Shown here: positions 36,777 through 50,875 of the stretch, piece after piece
Layout of the letters: the number at the start of each line of letters is the position of its first letter
Numbering within the stretch: the stretch's first letter is position 1
Assembly (NCBI RefSeq): GCF_003716585.1
Contig: NZ_PTJO01000004.1
Span: 186,001-250,000 of the forward strand
DNA length: 64,000 nucleotides
Origin: Corynebacterium alimapuense
GTDB taxonomy: Bacteria; Actinomycetota; Actinomycetes; Mycobacteriales; Mycobacteriaceae
Direction: 5' to 3'
Notes under the pieces: generated by a model
What the model saw: the letters and a program-made list of their open reading frames with translations, nothing else
What the model was told of the DNA's origin: nothing
Database searches by the model: none
Position numbers and translations under genes: made by a program

Positions 36777-37613
36777 TTAGCGCTTCTTGTTAGACCGGCG
36801 GCGACGCACGATCATCTTGTTGGAATAACGGTTCGGGTTGCGGGTGCGGCCTTCTTTCTGGCCCCACGGCGACACTGGGTGGCGACCACCCGAGGTCTTA
36901 CCCTCACCGCCACCATGCGGGTGATCCACCGGGTTCATGACGACACCACGGACGGTCGGACGAACGCCTTTCCAGCGCATACGACCGGCCTTGCCCCAAC
37001 GGACGTTGATCTGGTCAGCATTGCCGACCTCGCCGATGGTTGCGCGGCAGGAGATGTCCACGCGACGGATTTCGGTGGAGGGCATACGCAGGACTGCGTA
37101 GTTGCCTTCCTTACCGAGCAGCTGCACGGAGGAACCAGCGGAACGAGCCAGCTTGGCGCCAGCGCCCGGCTTGAGTTCCACGTTGTGAATCGTGGTGCCG
37201 GTCGGGATGTTGCGCAGCGGCAGGTTGTTGCCAATCTTGATATCGGCAGCTGAGCCGGTCTCAATGACAGCGCCCTGCTTCAGGCCCTTCGGAGCGATGA
37301 TGTAGCGCTTTTCGCCATCGAAGAAGTGCAGCAGTGCGATGTTGGCGGTGCGGTTCGGGTCGTACTCGATGTGAGCGACCTTGGCCAAGATGCCATCTTT
37401 GTCATTGCGACGGAAGTCGATGACGCGGTAGCGGCGCTTGTGTCCGCCACCCTTGTGGCGAGTGGTGATGTGGCCGTGGGAGTTACGTCCACCGCTCTTG
37501 GTGATCGGGCGCAGCAGAGACTTTTCCGGAGTCGAACGAGTGATGTCCTCGAACACGGAAACGGAGCTCTGACGGCGACCCGGGGTTGTCGGCTTGTACT
37601 TGCGAATAGCCAT
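36777..37613 (-). CDS. rplB: 50S ribosomal protein L2
   Basis: 278 residues ([69 protein letters not shown]). L2 is needed for subunit association and peptidyl transfer; the histidine-rich HPHGGGEG loop is intact. Confidence 0.98.
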   Translation of the reverse strand: MAIRKYKPTTPGRRQSSVSVFEDITRSTPEKSLLRPITKSGGRNSHGHITTRHKGGGHKRRYRVIDFRRNDKDGILAKVAHIEYDPNRTANIALLHFFDGEKRYIIAPKGLKQGAVIETGSAADIKIGNNLPLRNIPTGTTIHNVELKPGAGAKLARSAGSSVQLLGKEGNYAVLRMPSTEIRRVDISCRATIGEVGNADQINVRWGKAGRMRWKGVRPTVRGVVMNPVDHPHGGGEGKTSGGRHPVSPWGQKEGRTRNPNRYSNKMIVRRRRSNKKR

Positions 37614-37637
37614 AATGTGTCCTTTTCTCTCGACGCC

Positions 37638-37943
37638 TTAAGCGGCGGAGCCGCCGAAGATGTCGATGGAGTCGCTGCCTTCACGCAGCGTCACGTAGGC
37701 GCGCTTGGTGGCTTTACGCTGACCGTAACCGGTGCGGGTGCGCTTGCGCTTGCCCTCACGGTTAGCGGTGTTCACGGAAGCAACCTTGACGCCGAAGATC
37801 TGCTCGACGGCAACCTTGATCTGGGTCTTGTTGGAGGCCGGGTCGACGAGGAACGTGTAAACGTTCTGCTCCATCAGACCGTAGGACTTCTCAGAGACGA
37901 CCGGTGCGATAACGACATCGCGCGGGTTAGCGATCTTCGCCAT
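37638..37943 (-). CDS. rplW: 50S ribosomal protein L23
   Basis: 101 residues ([48 protein letters not shown]). Docking site for trigger factor and SRP at the tunnel exit. Directly abuts rplD. Confidence 0.98.
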   Translation of the reverse strand: MAKIANPRDVVIAPVVSEKSYGLMEQNVYTFLVDPASNKTQIKVAVEQIFGVKVASVNTANREGKRKRTRTGYGQRKATKRAYVTLREGSDSIDIFGGSAA

Positions 37944-38597
37944 TTAGTTCTCCTCCTTGTCCGCAACGGTGTTGCGGCTGATGAGGGTGTGCAGTGCCTC
38001 GACGGAGAACACGACATCGTCGGCGTTCAGAACGTCGTAGGTGTTCAGCTGACCAGCATCCAGGATATGAACGCCCGGCAGGTTGTTGGCGCTGCGACGT
38101 GCGTTGACGTCTTCGCGGCCGACAACCAGGAGCACGCTGCGGCGCTCGGTAAGCTGTTCGATGAAGGTACGTGCCGACTTGGTCGACGGGGTCTGGCCGG
38201 GAACCAGCTCAGTGATCACATGAATGCGATCAGCCTGTGCGCGGTTGGTCAGAGCGCCGCAAAGAGCAGCAGCCTTCATCTTCTTGGGGGTGCGCTGGCC
38301 GTAGTCACGCGGCTTGGGGCCGTGGGAAATACCGCCACCAACGAAGTGCGGAGCACGGATCGAGCCCTGACGGGCGCGGCCGGTGCCCTTCTGGCGGAAC
38401 GGCTTGCGTCCGCCGCCACGACGCTCAGAGCGCGTCTTGGTGGAGTGGGTGCCCTGACGGGCGCCCGCGAGCTGGGCGTTGACGACCTGGTGCATCAGAG
38501 CGATGGACACCTCGCGGTCAAAAATCTCGGCCGGCAGCTCAATCTGGCCGTCGGTGGTGCCTTCGGCAGTCTTGACGTCAAGTTTCAGATTGGTCAT
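37944..38597 (-). CDS. rplD: 50S ribosomal protein L4
   Basis: 217 residues with the tunnel loop ([30 protein letters not shown]) and the C-terminal fold. In some bacteria L4 represses its own S10 operon; whether it does here is unknown. Overlaps rplC by 4 bases. Confidence 0.98.
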   Translation of the reverse strand: MTNLKLDVKTAEGTTDGQIELPAEIFDREVSIALMHQVVNAQLAGARQGTHSTKTRSERRGGGRKPFRQKGTGRARQGSIRAPHFVGGGISHGPKPRDYGQRTPKKMKAAALCGALTNRAQADRIHVITELVPGQTPSTKSARTFIEQLTERRSVLLVVGREDVNARRSANNLPGVHILDAGQLNTYDVLNADDVVFSVEALHTLISRNTVADKEEN

Positions 38598-39250
38598 GCG
38601 TGTGCACCGCCCTTCACTGCGGTCTTAACGGTGACGATGCCGCCACGCACACCCGGGATTGCTCCCTTGATGAGCAGCAGGTTGGCATCGGAGTCAACCT
38701 TCTGAACCCGAAGGTTCTGGGTGGTGACGCGGTCATTACCCATACGGCCAGCCATACGCTTGCCCTTGAAGATACGACCCGGGGTCGCGGCAGCACCAAT
38801 GCCACCAACGCGACGGTGGGCGGCCTGGTTACCGTGTGAGGCACCCTGGCCCTTGAAGCCGTGGCGCTTCATGCCACCGGCGAAGCCCTTGCCCTTGGAG
38901 GTACCGGTAACGTCGACGAACTCAATGCCGTCGAAGATGTCCACGGTGACGTCCTGACCGACCACGTAGCCGGAGATGTCGTTGACACGAATCTCGGCGA
39001 CGTGGCGGCGGGGGGTAACGCCGGCCTTCTTGAAGTGACCTGCAGCAGGCTGGTTAGCCTTACGCGGGTCGATATCGCCAAAGGCGATCTGGATGGCGTT
39101 GTAGCCATCGATTTCCTGGGTGCGAATCTGGGTCACGACGCACGGCCCAGCCTCAACGACGGTGACCGGAACAACCCGGTTGCCTTCGTCGAAGACCTGG
39201 GTCATGCCGAGCTTGGTGCCCAGAATGCCCTTGATCTCGTTTTCACTCAT
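38594..39250 (-). CDS. rplC: 50S ribosomal protein L3
   Basis: 218 residues ([76 protein letters not shown]). Its long loop reaches the peptidyl transferase centre. 32 bases after rpsJ. Confidence 0.98.
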   Translation of the reverse strand: MSENEIKGILGTKLGMTQVFDEGNRVVPVTVVEAGPCVVTQIRTQEIDGYNAIQIAFGDIDPRKANQPAAGHFKKAGVTPRRHVAEIRVNDISGYVVGQDVTVDIFDGIEFVDVTGTSKGKGFAGGMKRHGFKGQGASHGNQAAHRRVGGIGAAATPGRIFKGKRMAGRMGNDRVTTQNLRVQKVDSDANLLLIKGAIPGVRGGIVTVKTAVKGGAHA

Positions 39251-39282
39251 TATTTATTCTCCGCTGCCAAGTATGTCGTCGA

Positions 39283-39588
39283 TCACTGAATATTCACGTC
39301 GACGCTGGCCGGAAGGTCGATACGCATGAGAGCGTCAACCGTCTTCGGCGTCGGGTCGAGGATGTCGATCAGGCGCTTATGGGTGCGCATCTCGAAGTGC
39401 TCGCGAGAATCCTTGTACTTGTGGGGAGAACGAATAACGGCGTAAACGTTCTTCTCCGTTGGCAACGGCACAGGACCAACGACGCGTGCACCCGTACGGG
39501 TAACGGTCTCGACGATCTTCTTCGCGGATGCGTCGATCGCCTCATGGTCATAGGCCTTAAGCCGAATGCGGATTTTTTGTCCGGCCAC
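39283..39588 (-). CDS. rpsJ: 30S ribosomal protein S10
   Basis: 101 residues from a GTG (minus strand, AGGAAGAGGATAAGC before it), giving the normal [28 protein letters not shown]; the longer open frame is not S10. S10 also pairs with NusB in antitermination. First gene of the eleven-gene S10 operon. Confidence 0.97.
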   Translation of the reverse strand: MAGQKIRIRLKAYDHEAIDASAKKIVETVTRTGARVVGPVPLPTEKNVYAVIRSPHKYKDSREHFEMRTHKRLIDILDPTPKTVDALMRIDLPASVDVNIQ

Positions 39589-40196
39589 GCTTATCCTCTT
39601 CCTCGCTTGTCCCACATCCTCGAAGGAGTGGTGGGAATCGCTTCTCGATTTCTCTATAACGTTGTCCGGGCATCGGGGCCTGGGCGCAACGCCAGTGTCT
39701 TGATTGCCATGACTGGCCAGGAGGTTCGAGGGCGTGGGCAAACCACAGCTCAAGGAAGTGCTCCTGACGGGGTACAAGACCCAAAATCAAGATTGGAAGG
39801 GATCTGCTTACCTCGCGATAAGCGTGAACCTTGCATACTGCCGCTGTTTATTTGCCATGCCCCTTCTCCGGTCCTCACTCTCGGGTGTGTCGACTATGTC
39901 GGCGACATTGACCCGATCATGAAGCCTTCCCAACCAGCCGATTAAAGCAGTCTGACGAAGGTGTCATGTTCGCTCTACCAACGACGATTTCCGATGAATC
40001 TAAATTCAAGGGTTCGCCGTGTCAAAGCAACCTGTGTATTTAACCACGTCTACACCCTCAAGCGCAATCTTTTGCTGATCTATTTTAAAACTAATTCCGC
40101 CTACCGCCACAGCCAGACGATTGGATACCCGCTCACACCAAGGAATCAGTCACAGCAGTGCTCCTATTTACCAACAATTGAGATTCAAGAGCCTAA
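39589..40196. other. Intergenic region upstream of the S10 operon
   Basis: 608 bases between rpsJ and the unknown gene before it, both on the minus strand. No ORF here has a family-like sequence or a good ribosome binding site. It should contain the S10 operon promoter and leader and the 3' end of the panD transcript. No clear terminator hairpin or RNA gene was seen. Confidence 0.5.
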
Positions 40197-40922
40197 CTAG
40201 CTCTCGAAGGGTTGGTCCTCCAACACTAGAATCTCGAGCACCTCACCTAGCTCTAGCTCTGAGGCGCCGGCCCCCAGTTTTGCTCTTAATGGCTCACCTG
40301 GGCGACAAGTTTGCAGCGATTCCCAACTGTGCGAATGATGCTCCAGTTGCCGGCGACGCGGGTTGAAGTGGTGGAGCCCATGATCTACCAACACCGTCTG
40401 CCCCTCGGCGAGGGCCACAAGGAATACTGCATCGCCAAGATCTCGACGTTGAACTCCGGATAAATCCGAAATACTCGGCAGCGGAGCATCATCAAGCAAG
40501 GTAATTCTGCTAATGACTCCGAGGCGATGATCAATGCCCTCTTGATCGCTCACGACTAACGGCCCACCGACAAAAGCTGGCCGGATGCCGATATAGGCCC
40601 AGACCCCAGGCTGAGCGGTCACCGATGGGCGACGGACAATGACACGGCTTGGGTCCAGGGTTACTCGGTGGGCCGGATTCTCAGTGTTCACCAAAAACCT
40701 TGAAGTGACTCGACCATCAATCCTGGGCAAGACACCAGGATGGGTGTGCTCAATCATCGCTAATGCGGAGAGCAGCTCGCGGTCGGTACTCCCCCAACCC
40801 ACTCCTCTGTTAGCCAGGATGCCAAAGAAGGTCGCCAAGGAGAGATCTGATTGTCCTTCCCAGGCACGACCAAGCGCTTCAAGCACAGCTGGGATGCGGG
40901 TGGGGTCTTCCTCAAAGCTCAC
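40197..40922 (-). CDS. Unknown protein coupled to panD
   Basis: 241 residues, starting inside the end of panD (4-base overlap). I do not recognise a domain. The first 90 residues look like an alpha-helical unit with small catalytic-looking pieces absent ([35 protein letters not shown]), then a beta-rich part ([67 protein letters not shown]). No signal peptide or membrane segment. Coupling to panD suggests a role linked to aspartate decarboxylase or pantothenate supply, but this is only positional. Confidence 0.7.
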   Translation of the reverse strand: MSFEEDPTRIPAVLEALGRAWEGQSDLSLATFFGILANRGVGWGSTDRELLSALAMIEHTHPGVLPRIDGRVTSRFLVNTENPAHRVTLDPSRVIVRRPSVTAQPGVWAYIGIRPAFVGGPLVVSDQEGIDHRLGVISRITLLDDAPLPSISDLSGVQRRDLGDAVFLVALAEGQTVLVDHGLHHFNPRRRQLEHHSHSWESLQTCRPGEPLRAKLGAGASELELGEVLEILVLEDQPFES

Positions 40923-41338
40923 GAATTAAAGACGTCGCGGGAAGACAGGGTCCCAGATCCTGGAACAGGCTCCGAAGGGTCATGCCCGAGTCCCACGATC
41001 CGATTATCCAAGTCAACATGCACGATCTGAGGGGTATAAGCGAGTGCTTCTTGCGTAGTCGCTTGCAGATAAGAAATCAAGATCACCATGTCTCCAGGAT
41101 GTATCAAGTGCGCTGCAGCACCATTGATACAGATCTCGCCGGATCCCGCTTGCCCGGTAATGACATAGGTCTCGAGGCGTGCGCCGTTGGTGATGTCGAC
41201 GATACTGACCTTCTCACCTTCGATCAGACCTGCGGCGTCGAGCAGGTCCGCATCGACGGTGACGGAACCAACGTAATTGAGATCAGCCTGAGTAACCGTG
41301 GCACGGTGGATTTTGGCGCCGAGAATTGTGCGGAGCAT
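40919..41338 (-). CDS. panD: Aspartate 1-decarboxylase
   Basis: 139 residues. Makes beta-alanine for pantothenate and coenzyme A. The proenzyme cuts itself at Gly24-Ser25 (NYVGSVTVD), which turns Ser25 into the pyruvoyl group. [30 protein letters not shown] is the conserved core with Tyr58-type residue. It lies 40 bases from the tuf terminator and starts a two-gene unit. Confidence 0.95.
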   Translation of the reverse strand: MLRTILGAKIHRATVTQADLNYVGSVTVDADLLDAAGLIEGEKVSIVDITNGARLETYVITGQAGSGEICINGAAAHLIHPGDMVILISYLQATTQEALAYTPQIVHVDLDNRIVGLGHDPSEPVPGSGTLSSRDVFNS

Positions 41339-41375
41339 GGCAGCAGGATACCTTTATTTCCCTTGGAAACGAAAA

Positions 41376-41406
41376 ATCGGCCCAGAGGAAAAACCTCTGG
41401 GCCGAT
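41376..41406 (-). terminator. Terminator of tuf
   Basis: ATCGGCCCAGAGG pairs perfectly with CCTCTGGGCCGAT around AAAAA. On the minus strand TTTTTC follows. It lies 26 bases after the tuf stop codon. Confidence 0.9.
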
Positions 41407-41431
41407 CAATCTGGTTCAGATCATCAAATGA

Positions 41432-42622
41432 TTACTTGATGATCTTGGTGACGCGACCGGCGCCAACGGTGCGGGAGCCTTCGCGGATAGCGAAGCGCAG
41501 GCCCTCGTCCATTGCGACTGGCTGGATCAGCTTGACGGCCATGTCGACGTTGTCGCCGGGCATAACCATCTCGGTGCCTTCCGGCAGGGTAACGACGCCG
41601 GTGACGTCGGTGGTGCGGAAGTAGAACTGCGGGCGGTAGTTGTCGAAGAACGGGGTGTGGCGGCCGCCCTCGTCCTTGGCCAGGACGTAGACGGAACCCT
41701 CGAACTCGGTGTGGGGGGTGTAAGCGCCCGGCTTGATGATGACCTGGCCGCGCTCTACGTCCTCGCGCTTGATGCCGCGCAGGAGCAGACCACAGTTGTC
41801 GCCGGCCTCGGTGTAGTCGAGCAGCTTACGGAACATCTCGATACCGGTGACGGTGGTCGAGGTGGACTTTTCCTTGATGCCGATGATCTCGACGTCTTCG
41901 TTGACCTTGAGGGAGCCACGCTCCACACGGCCGGTAACGACGGTGCCGCGACCGGTGATGGTGAAGATGTCCTCGATGGGCATCAGGAAGGGCTTGTCGG
42001 TCTCGCGCTCCGGGTCCGGAACGGAGTCATCGACGGCCTTCATGAGCTCCAGGATGCGCTCGGTCCACTTGGGATCGCCCTCGAGAGCCTTCAGAGCGGA
42101 GATGTGAACGATCGGGGCTTCCTCATCGTAGTCCTGCTCAGCCAGAAGCTCGCGGACCTCCATCTCGACGAGCTCGATGATCTCTTCGTCATCAACCATG
42201 TCGCACTTGTTCAGGGCGACGAGGATGTAAGGAACGCCAACCTGGCGAGCCAGCAGCACGTGCTCGCGGGTCTGCGGCATCGGGCCATCGGTGGCGGCGA
42301 CAACGAGGATCGCACCATCCATCTGAGCGGCGCCGGTGATCATGTTCTTGATGTAGTCGGCGTGGCCGGGAGCATCGACGTGAGCGTAGTGGCGCTTCTC
42401 GGTCTGGTACTCAACGTGGGAGATGTTAATCGTAATGCCACGCTCCTTCTCCTCCGGTGCCTTATCAATGGCGTCGAAGGCGAAAGCCTCGTTGAGGTCC
42501 GGGTAAGCGTCAGACAGGACCTTGGTGATGGCTGCGGTGGTGGTGGTCTTGCCGTGGTCGACGTGACCGATGGTGCCGATGTTAACGTGAGGCTTGGTGC
42601 GCTCGAACTTGACCTTTGCCAC
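41432..42622 (-). CDS. tuf: Elongation factor Tu
   Basis: 396 residues. Delivers aminoacyl-tRNA to the ribosome. G1 [10 protein letters not shown]3 DAPGHADY (alanine where many species have cysteine), G4 NKCD and the end [20 protein letters not shown]. It has its own intergenic region after fusA and its own terminator, so it may be transcribed separately as well as from the str operon. Confidence 0.98.
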   Translation of the reverse strand: MAKVKFERTKPHVNIGTIGHVDHGKTTTTAAITKVLSDAYPDLNEAFAFDAIDKAPEEKERGITINISHVEYQTEKRHYAHVDAPGHADYIKNMITGAAQMDGAILVVAATDGPMPQTREHVLLARQVGVPYILVALNKCDMVDDEEIIELVEMEVRELLAEQDYDEEAPIVHISALKALEGDPKWTERILELMKAVDDSVPDPERETDKPFLMPIEDIFTITGRGTVVTGRVERGSLKVNEDVEIIGIKEKSTSTTVTGIEMFRKLLDYTEAGDNCGLLLRGIKREDVERGQVIIKPGAYTPHTEFEGSVYVLAKDEGGRHTPFFDNYRPQFYFRTTDVTGVVTLPEGTEMVMPGDNVDMAVKLIQPVAMDEGLRFAIREGSRTVGAGRVTKIIK

Positions 42623-42917
42623 TGTATGTCCTCCTGGACTTCATGGTGGCTACGACCTTCGCAGCCACGTTGGTTGACAGGTGCCATCTTCACGGGACAC
42701 TAATTCGGTGTCCCACTTGATGGCGCTTTCACAATGTGCCAGTTACACGATCCTAGATATATCTAGCAAGTTTTTCAAACCGTGACCGAGCTGAGTCGAA
42801 CACGTCCTGATGCAGAGAAGTCTATGGATCACACAGCGGGTAACGGCTGACTCAGTGTCCACCTTAAAACAAGGGTGAACACTCAGCACAACCGCTACCC
42901 CACCGTGCTGGCTTGGC
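42623..42917 (-). promoter_or_regulatory. Region upstream of tuf
   Basis: 295 bases without a gene. It contains an imperfect hairpin at 42854-42883 (AGTGTCCACCTT with AAGGGTGAACACT, loop AAAAC). The tuf promoter should lie here. No certain -10/-35 pair was identified. Confidence 0.45.
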
Positions 42918-42977
42918 AGCTATGGCCGATTCTTAAAGTGCCGACACAAGGCACTCTAAGAATAAATGGCCATAGCT
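42918..42977 (-). terminator. Long hairpin after fusA
   Basis: Three helices stack in 60 bases: AGCTATGGCC/GGCCATAGCT, ATTCTTA/TAAGAAT and AGTGCC/GGCACT with loop GACACAA. It starts 23 bases after the fusA stop on the transcribed strand. There is no U-run, so it may be a U-less terminator, an mRNA stabiliser or a processing site between fusA and tuf. Confidence 0.65.
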
Positions 42978-42999
42978 TCCAGCCGGTTGACGCCGGAGT

Positions 43000-45123
43000 T
43001 TATTTACCGGTGCGCTCAGAGATGATCGACTCCGAAACAGAGGAGGGAACCTCAGCGTAGGAATCGAAGACCATAGAGTAGTTTGCGCGACCCTGGGTCT
43101 TGGAACGCAGGTCACCGACGTAGCCGAACATTTCGGACAGCGGGACCTTTGCCTTGACGACCTTTGCGCCAGCGCGGTCATCCATGGAGCTGATGTGGCC
43201 ACGGCGGGAGTTAACGTCGCCGATAACCTCACCCATGTAGTCCTCCGGGGTGATGACCTCAACGGCCATGACTGGCTCAAGCAGGACCGGCTTCGCCTTG
43301 GCGACAGCCTCCTTCAGAGCCTGAGAACCGGCAATCTTGAAGGCCATTTCCGAAGAGTCAACTTCGTGGTACTGGCCGTCAAGCAGCGTAGCCTTGACGT
43401 TAACCAGCGGGAAGCCGGCCAAGTAGCCGTACTGCAGGGCGTCCTGGATACCAGCGTCAACGGAAGGGATGTACTCACGCGGAATACGTCCACCGGAGAC
43501 GGCGTTTTCGAAGTGGTACAGAGCCGACTGGCCCTCTTCGAGGTCCTCTTCGGCCGGTGCATAAGGTTCGATGGAGATGATGACCTTAGCGAACTGGCCT
43601 GAGCCACCGGTCTGCTTCTTGTGGGTGTAGTCGAGCTTTTCCACAGCCTTGCGGATGGTCTCACGGTAGGCGACCTGCGGTGCGCCTACGTTGGCCTCAA
43701 CGCCGTACTCGCGACGCATACGGTCAACGAGGACGTCCAAGTGGAGCTCGCCCATGCCACCGATGACGGTCTGACCGGAATCCTCGTCGAGTTCAACGGT
43801 GAAGGTCGGGTCCTCTTCGGCGAGCTTCTGGATAGCGACGCCGAGCTTTTCCTGGTCACTCTTGGTCTTGGGCTCGATGGAGACCTTAATCACCGGATCC
43901 GGGAAGTCCATGGACTCCAGGATGATTGGGGAATCAAGGGAGCACAGGGTGTCACCGGTGGTGGTGTCTTTCAGACCAATCACGGCGTAGATGTTGCCAG
44001 CGAGGGCCTCATCAACCGGGTTTTCCTTGTTGGCGTGCATCTGAAACAGCTTGCCGATGCGCTCTTTCCGGCTCTTGGTCGAGTTGCTGACCTGGTCGCC
44101 GGGCAGTGCTCGACCGGAGTAGACGCGCACGAAAGTGAGCTTGCCGAAGAAGGGGTGCGCAGCAATCTTGAAAGCCAAAGCGGAGAAGGGCTCGTCAATG
44201 GAAGGCTTACGGGTGATGATCTCTTCCGGATCCTTAATCGAGTGGCCCTCAACCTCGCCCACATCGAGCGGGGTCGGCAGGTAAGCAACGACAGCATCCA
44301 GAAGTGGCTGAACGCCCTTGTTGCGGTATGCGGTGCCACAAAGAACCGGATAGATCTCAGACTTGATAACCATCTTGCGGATGGCGCCCTGGATTTCTTC
44401 CTTGGTCAGCTCTTCGCCGCCGAAGAACTTCTCCATCAGCTCGTCATCGGACTCAGCAACAGCTTCGAGCAGCTTCTCGCGGTACTCGTCAGCTTTTTCC
44501 TGCAGGTCTGCCGGGATTTCCTCGATGGTGGCGTCGGTGCCGATCGCGGTCTTGCCGCGCCAGGTCAGAGCCTTCATATCGATCAGGTCGATGACGCCGT
44601 CGAAGTCATCTTCAGCGCCGATCGGCAGCTGCATAACCAAGGGCTTAGCGCCCAGGCGATCAACGATGGTGCTGACGGTGTAGTAGAAGTCAGCGCCGAG
44701 CTTATCCATCTTGTTCACGAAGCAGATACGAGGCACGTCGTACTTAGCGGCCTGACGCCAAACCTGCTCGGACTGCGGCTCAACGCCCTCTTTGCCGTCG
44801 AAGACGGCGACAGCGCCATCCAAGACGCGCAGGGAGCGCTCGACCTCGACGGTGAAGTCGACGTGACCCGGGGTGTCGATGATGTTGATCTGGTTGTTCT
44901 TCCAGAAACAGGTAACGGCGGCGGAGGTGATCGTGATGCCACGCTCCTTTTCCTGCTCCATCCAGTCAGTGGTGGAGGCACCGTCGTGGGTCTCGCCAAC
45001 CTTACGGTTGATACCGGTGTAGTAGAGGATGCGTTCGGTCGCGGTGGTCTTACCTGCATCGATGTGGGCCATGATGCCGATGTTGCGGACCTTGTTCAGG
45101 TCCTTAAGCACTTCTTGTGCCAC
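43000..45123 (-). CDS. fusA: Elongation factor G
   Basis: 707 residues. Drives translocation. GTPase motifs are G1 AHIDAGKTT, switch [10 protein letters not shown] and NKMD; domain IV shows [20 protein letters not shown] and the C-terminal domain [13 protein letters not shown]. No fusidic acid resistance change was assessed. It is 299 bases downstream of rpsG. Confidence 0.98.
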   Translation of the reverse strand: MAQEVLKDLNKVRNIGIMAHIDAGKTTATERILYYTGINRKVGETHDGASTTDWMEQEKERGITITSAAVTCFWKNNQINIIDTPGHVDFTVEVERSLRVLDGAVAVFDGKEGVEPQSEQVWRQAAKYDVPRICFVNKMDKLGADFYYTVSTIVDRLGAKPLVMQLPIGAEDDFDGVIDLIDMKALTWRGKTAIGTDATIEEIPADLQEKADEYREKLLEAVAESDDELMEKFFGGEELTKEEIQGAIRKMVIKSEIYPVLCGTAYRNKGVQPLLDAVVAYLPTPLDVGEVEGHSIKDPEEIITRKPSIDEPFSALAFKIAAHPFFGKLTFVRVYSGRALPGDQVSNSTKSRKERIGKLFQMHANKENPVDEALAGNIYAVIGLKDTTTGDTLCSLDSPIILESMDFPDPVIKVSIEPKTKSDQEKLGVAIQKLAEEDPTFTVELDEDSGQTVIGGMGELHLDVLVDRMRREYGVEANVGAPQVAYRETIRKAVEKLDYTHKKQTGGSGQFAKVIISIEPYAPAEEDLEEGQSALYHFENAVSGGRIPREYIPSVDAGIQDALQYGYLAGFPLVNVKATLLDGQYHEVDSSEMAFKIAGSQALKEAVAKAKPVLLEPVMAVEVITPEDYMGEVIGDVNSRRGHISSMDDRAGAKVVKAKVPLSEMFGYVGDLRSKTQGRANYSMVFDSYAEVPSSVSESIISERTGK

Positions 45124-45422
45124 AGTCTTACCCCAACTTGTAGATCATGGACGTCTTAGGTGGATTACCGTCAAACGCCGTCGGTGGATAGTTCTTGTTC
45201 AATCTTGCCATCATTTGCTCGCAGCGGCAGCGCCAAGAAGGTAAACCCTTAGCAAGGCCCGCGCGATAGCTAATCATGGCCGCCGTGATTGCCGGCTCCT
45301 ACAGACACATCAATGGCCCATGCGAAACTCGCCTCGGGACCGCTCGACACCCGCAAGAATACGGAATGACGGGCGACGCCGGATGAACGAAATTCGCGTG
45401 GGCCATGTGCAGAAGAGACTGG
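45124..45422 (-). other. rpsG-fusA intergenic region with a 94-base closed structure
   Basis: No ORF in this 299-base gap is convincing. ATGGCCCATGCGAA at 45313-45326 pairs with TTCGCGTGGGCCAT at 45393-45406 (14 bp with one G-U), closing a 94-base segment that has smaller internal pairings such as CCCG/CGGG. It lies in the transcribed leader of fusA. Nature unknown: candidate autoregulatory or processing RNA element of the str operon. Confidence 0.5.
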
Positions 45423-45890
45423 CTACCAGCGGTAGTGAGCGAAGGCGCGGTTGGCCTCAGCCATCTTGTGGGTGTCTTCGCGACGCTTGACGGAGGCACC
45501 GAGACCGTTGGAAGCATCCAGGATCTCGTTGGCGAGACGATCCACCATGGTGTTCTCACGACGCTGGCGAGTGAAGGTAACCAACCAACGCAGAGCGAGG
45601 GTGTTGGAACGGCCCGGACGGACCTCAACTGGGACCTGGTAGGTGGCGCCACCAACACGGCGGGAGCGGACCTCGAGGTCGGGGCGGATGTTGCCCAGAG
45701 CCTTTTCCAAGGTTCCGACTGGCTCGGTACCGGTCTTCTCGCGGCACTTTTCGAGGGCATCGTAGACGATGCGCTCTGCGGTGGACTTCTTACCGTCCAA
45801 CAGAACCTTGTTGACCAGCTGGGTCACGAGCTCGGACTTGTAGACCGGGTCTTTAACGACCGGGCGCTTGGGAGCAGCATTCTTACGCAT
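45423..45890 (-). CDS. rpsG: 30S ribosomal protein S7
   Basis: 155 residues ([80 protein letters not shown]). In E. coli S7 represses the str operon; the unusual structure downstream makes this worth noting. 3 bases after rpsL. Confidence 0.98.
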   Translation of the reverse strand: MRKNAAPKRPVVKDPVYKSELVTQLVNKVLLDGKKSTAERIVYDALEKCREKTGTEPVGTLEKALGNIRPDLEVRSRRVGGATYQVPVEVRPGRSNTLALRWLVTFTRQRRENTMVDRLANEILDASNGLGASVKRREDTHKMAEANRAFAHYRW

Positions 45891-45893
45891 TGT

Positions 45894-46265
45894 TTACTTC
45901 TCCTTCTTGGCGCCGTAGTGGGAACGGCCCTGCTTGCGGTCCTTGACACCCTGGGTGTCGAGGGTGCCGCGGACGATCTTGTAACGAACACCCGGGAGGT
46001 CCTTAACGCGACCACCGCGGACGAGCACCATGGAGTGCTCCTGCAGGTTGTGGCCCTCACCGGGGATGTAGGCGGAAACCTCAATGCCGGTGGTAAGGCG
46101 CACACGGGCGACCTTACGCAGAGCGGAGTTCGGCTTCTTCGGGGTGGTGGTGTACACACGGGTGCACACGCCACGACGCTGGGGGGAACCCTTCAAAGCC
46201 GCGGTGGCGGTCTTCGTCTTCTTATCGTGGCGGCCCTTGCGGACCAGCTGCTGAATTGTAGGCAT
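45894..46265 (-). CDS. rpsL: 30S ribosomal protein S12
   Basis: 123 residues. The decoding-site loops are wild type: [11 protein letters not shown] and [12 protein letters not shown], so the usual streptomycin-resistance lysine changes are absent. First gene of the str operon. Confidence 0.98.
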   Translation of the reverse strand: MPTIQQLVRKGRHDKKTKTATAALKGSPQRRGVCTRVYTTTPKKPNSALRKVARVRLTTGIEVSAYIPGEGHNLQEHSMVLVRGGRVKDLPGVRYKIVRGTLDTQGVKDRKQGRSHYGAKKEK

Positions 46266-46734
46266 GAACCGTCTTTCTTGATTGATCGACTTGTCTGGCC
46301 GGACGAGCCGACCGAGAAAAATTTCGCGCTTTTCTTAACTCGCCTGTCCAGAAATTACACGCGAAAATAATTCTTTTTAAACGTGCATAACCCAGTCAGC
46401 CGCTCTCGCTGGCCTACTGGGAGGAAAATCAGGCTCCCACAAATAATGCGTGGGACTAGTTGGTCATCCTACCTGAGCCGCGAGCCTGTTCCCAAATCTC
46501 TTGGCACACCCCTCCTACCGTAGAACCCGATCTAGCCGGGTGGGAAGGCGTCAATCCCTGTGGATGGCGGCTCAGTGACTGCTTGCTTCACAACCACTCC
46601 CCTACTTGGGACAAGATTCCAGCTACCCCAAACCTAAACTGCCTGTGCCCAGGACCTGCGGTTGTGCTTATGCCCAGATTCAACTTGGAGCATCACTCCC
46701 CCACGCATCAGGCTAAAACACCAAGCCACGAAAA
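46266..46734 (-). promoter_or_regulatory. Upstream region of the str operon
   Basis: 469 bases between the rpoC terminator and rpsL. The part nearest rpsL (46,310-46,390) is AT-rich and may hold the promoter. A small hairpin, TCCCAC/GTGGGA, lies at about 46,434-46,454. No convincing gene is present. Confidence 0.45.
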
Positions 46735-46773
46735 AGTCCCGGCACCACCCTGAAAACGGGTGGTGCCGGGACT
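46735..46773 (-). terminator. Terminator of rpoB-rpoC
   Basis: AGTCCCGGCACCACCC pairs perfectly with GGGTGGTGCCGGGACT around TGAAAAC; on the minus strand TTTTTCG follows. It lies 22 bases after rpoC. Confidence 0.92.
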
Positions 46774-46795
46774 CACGCGAGCTGAGGCTTAGAGC

Positions 46796-50806
<4,011 letters not shown>

Positions 50807-50875
50807 GTAACTCCCTTTCCCCTCCCAAACAGGAGGGATTGAATGACGAATATCGGGGGGTTGGTCTACTGGCTA

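Noticed and set aside
43621-45159. 512-codon open frame opposite fusA, and similar long frames opposite tuf (41657-42703), rplB-rplD (37326-38705) and rpoC (49175-50152)
   Set aside because: All lie antisense to certain essential genes and follow their codon pattern; strong third-position bias explains them.
45299-45423. Small ORF (MAHANFVHPASPV...) in the rpsG-fusA gap
   Set aside because: About 35 codons with no ribosome binding site or family resemblance; its bases are better explained by the long stem structure.
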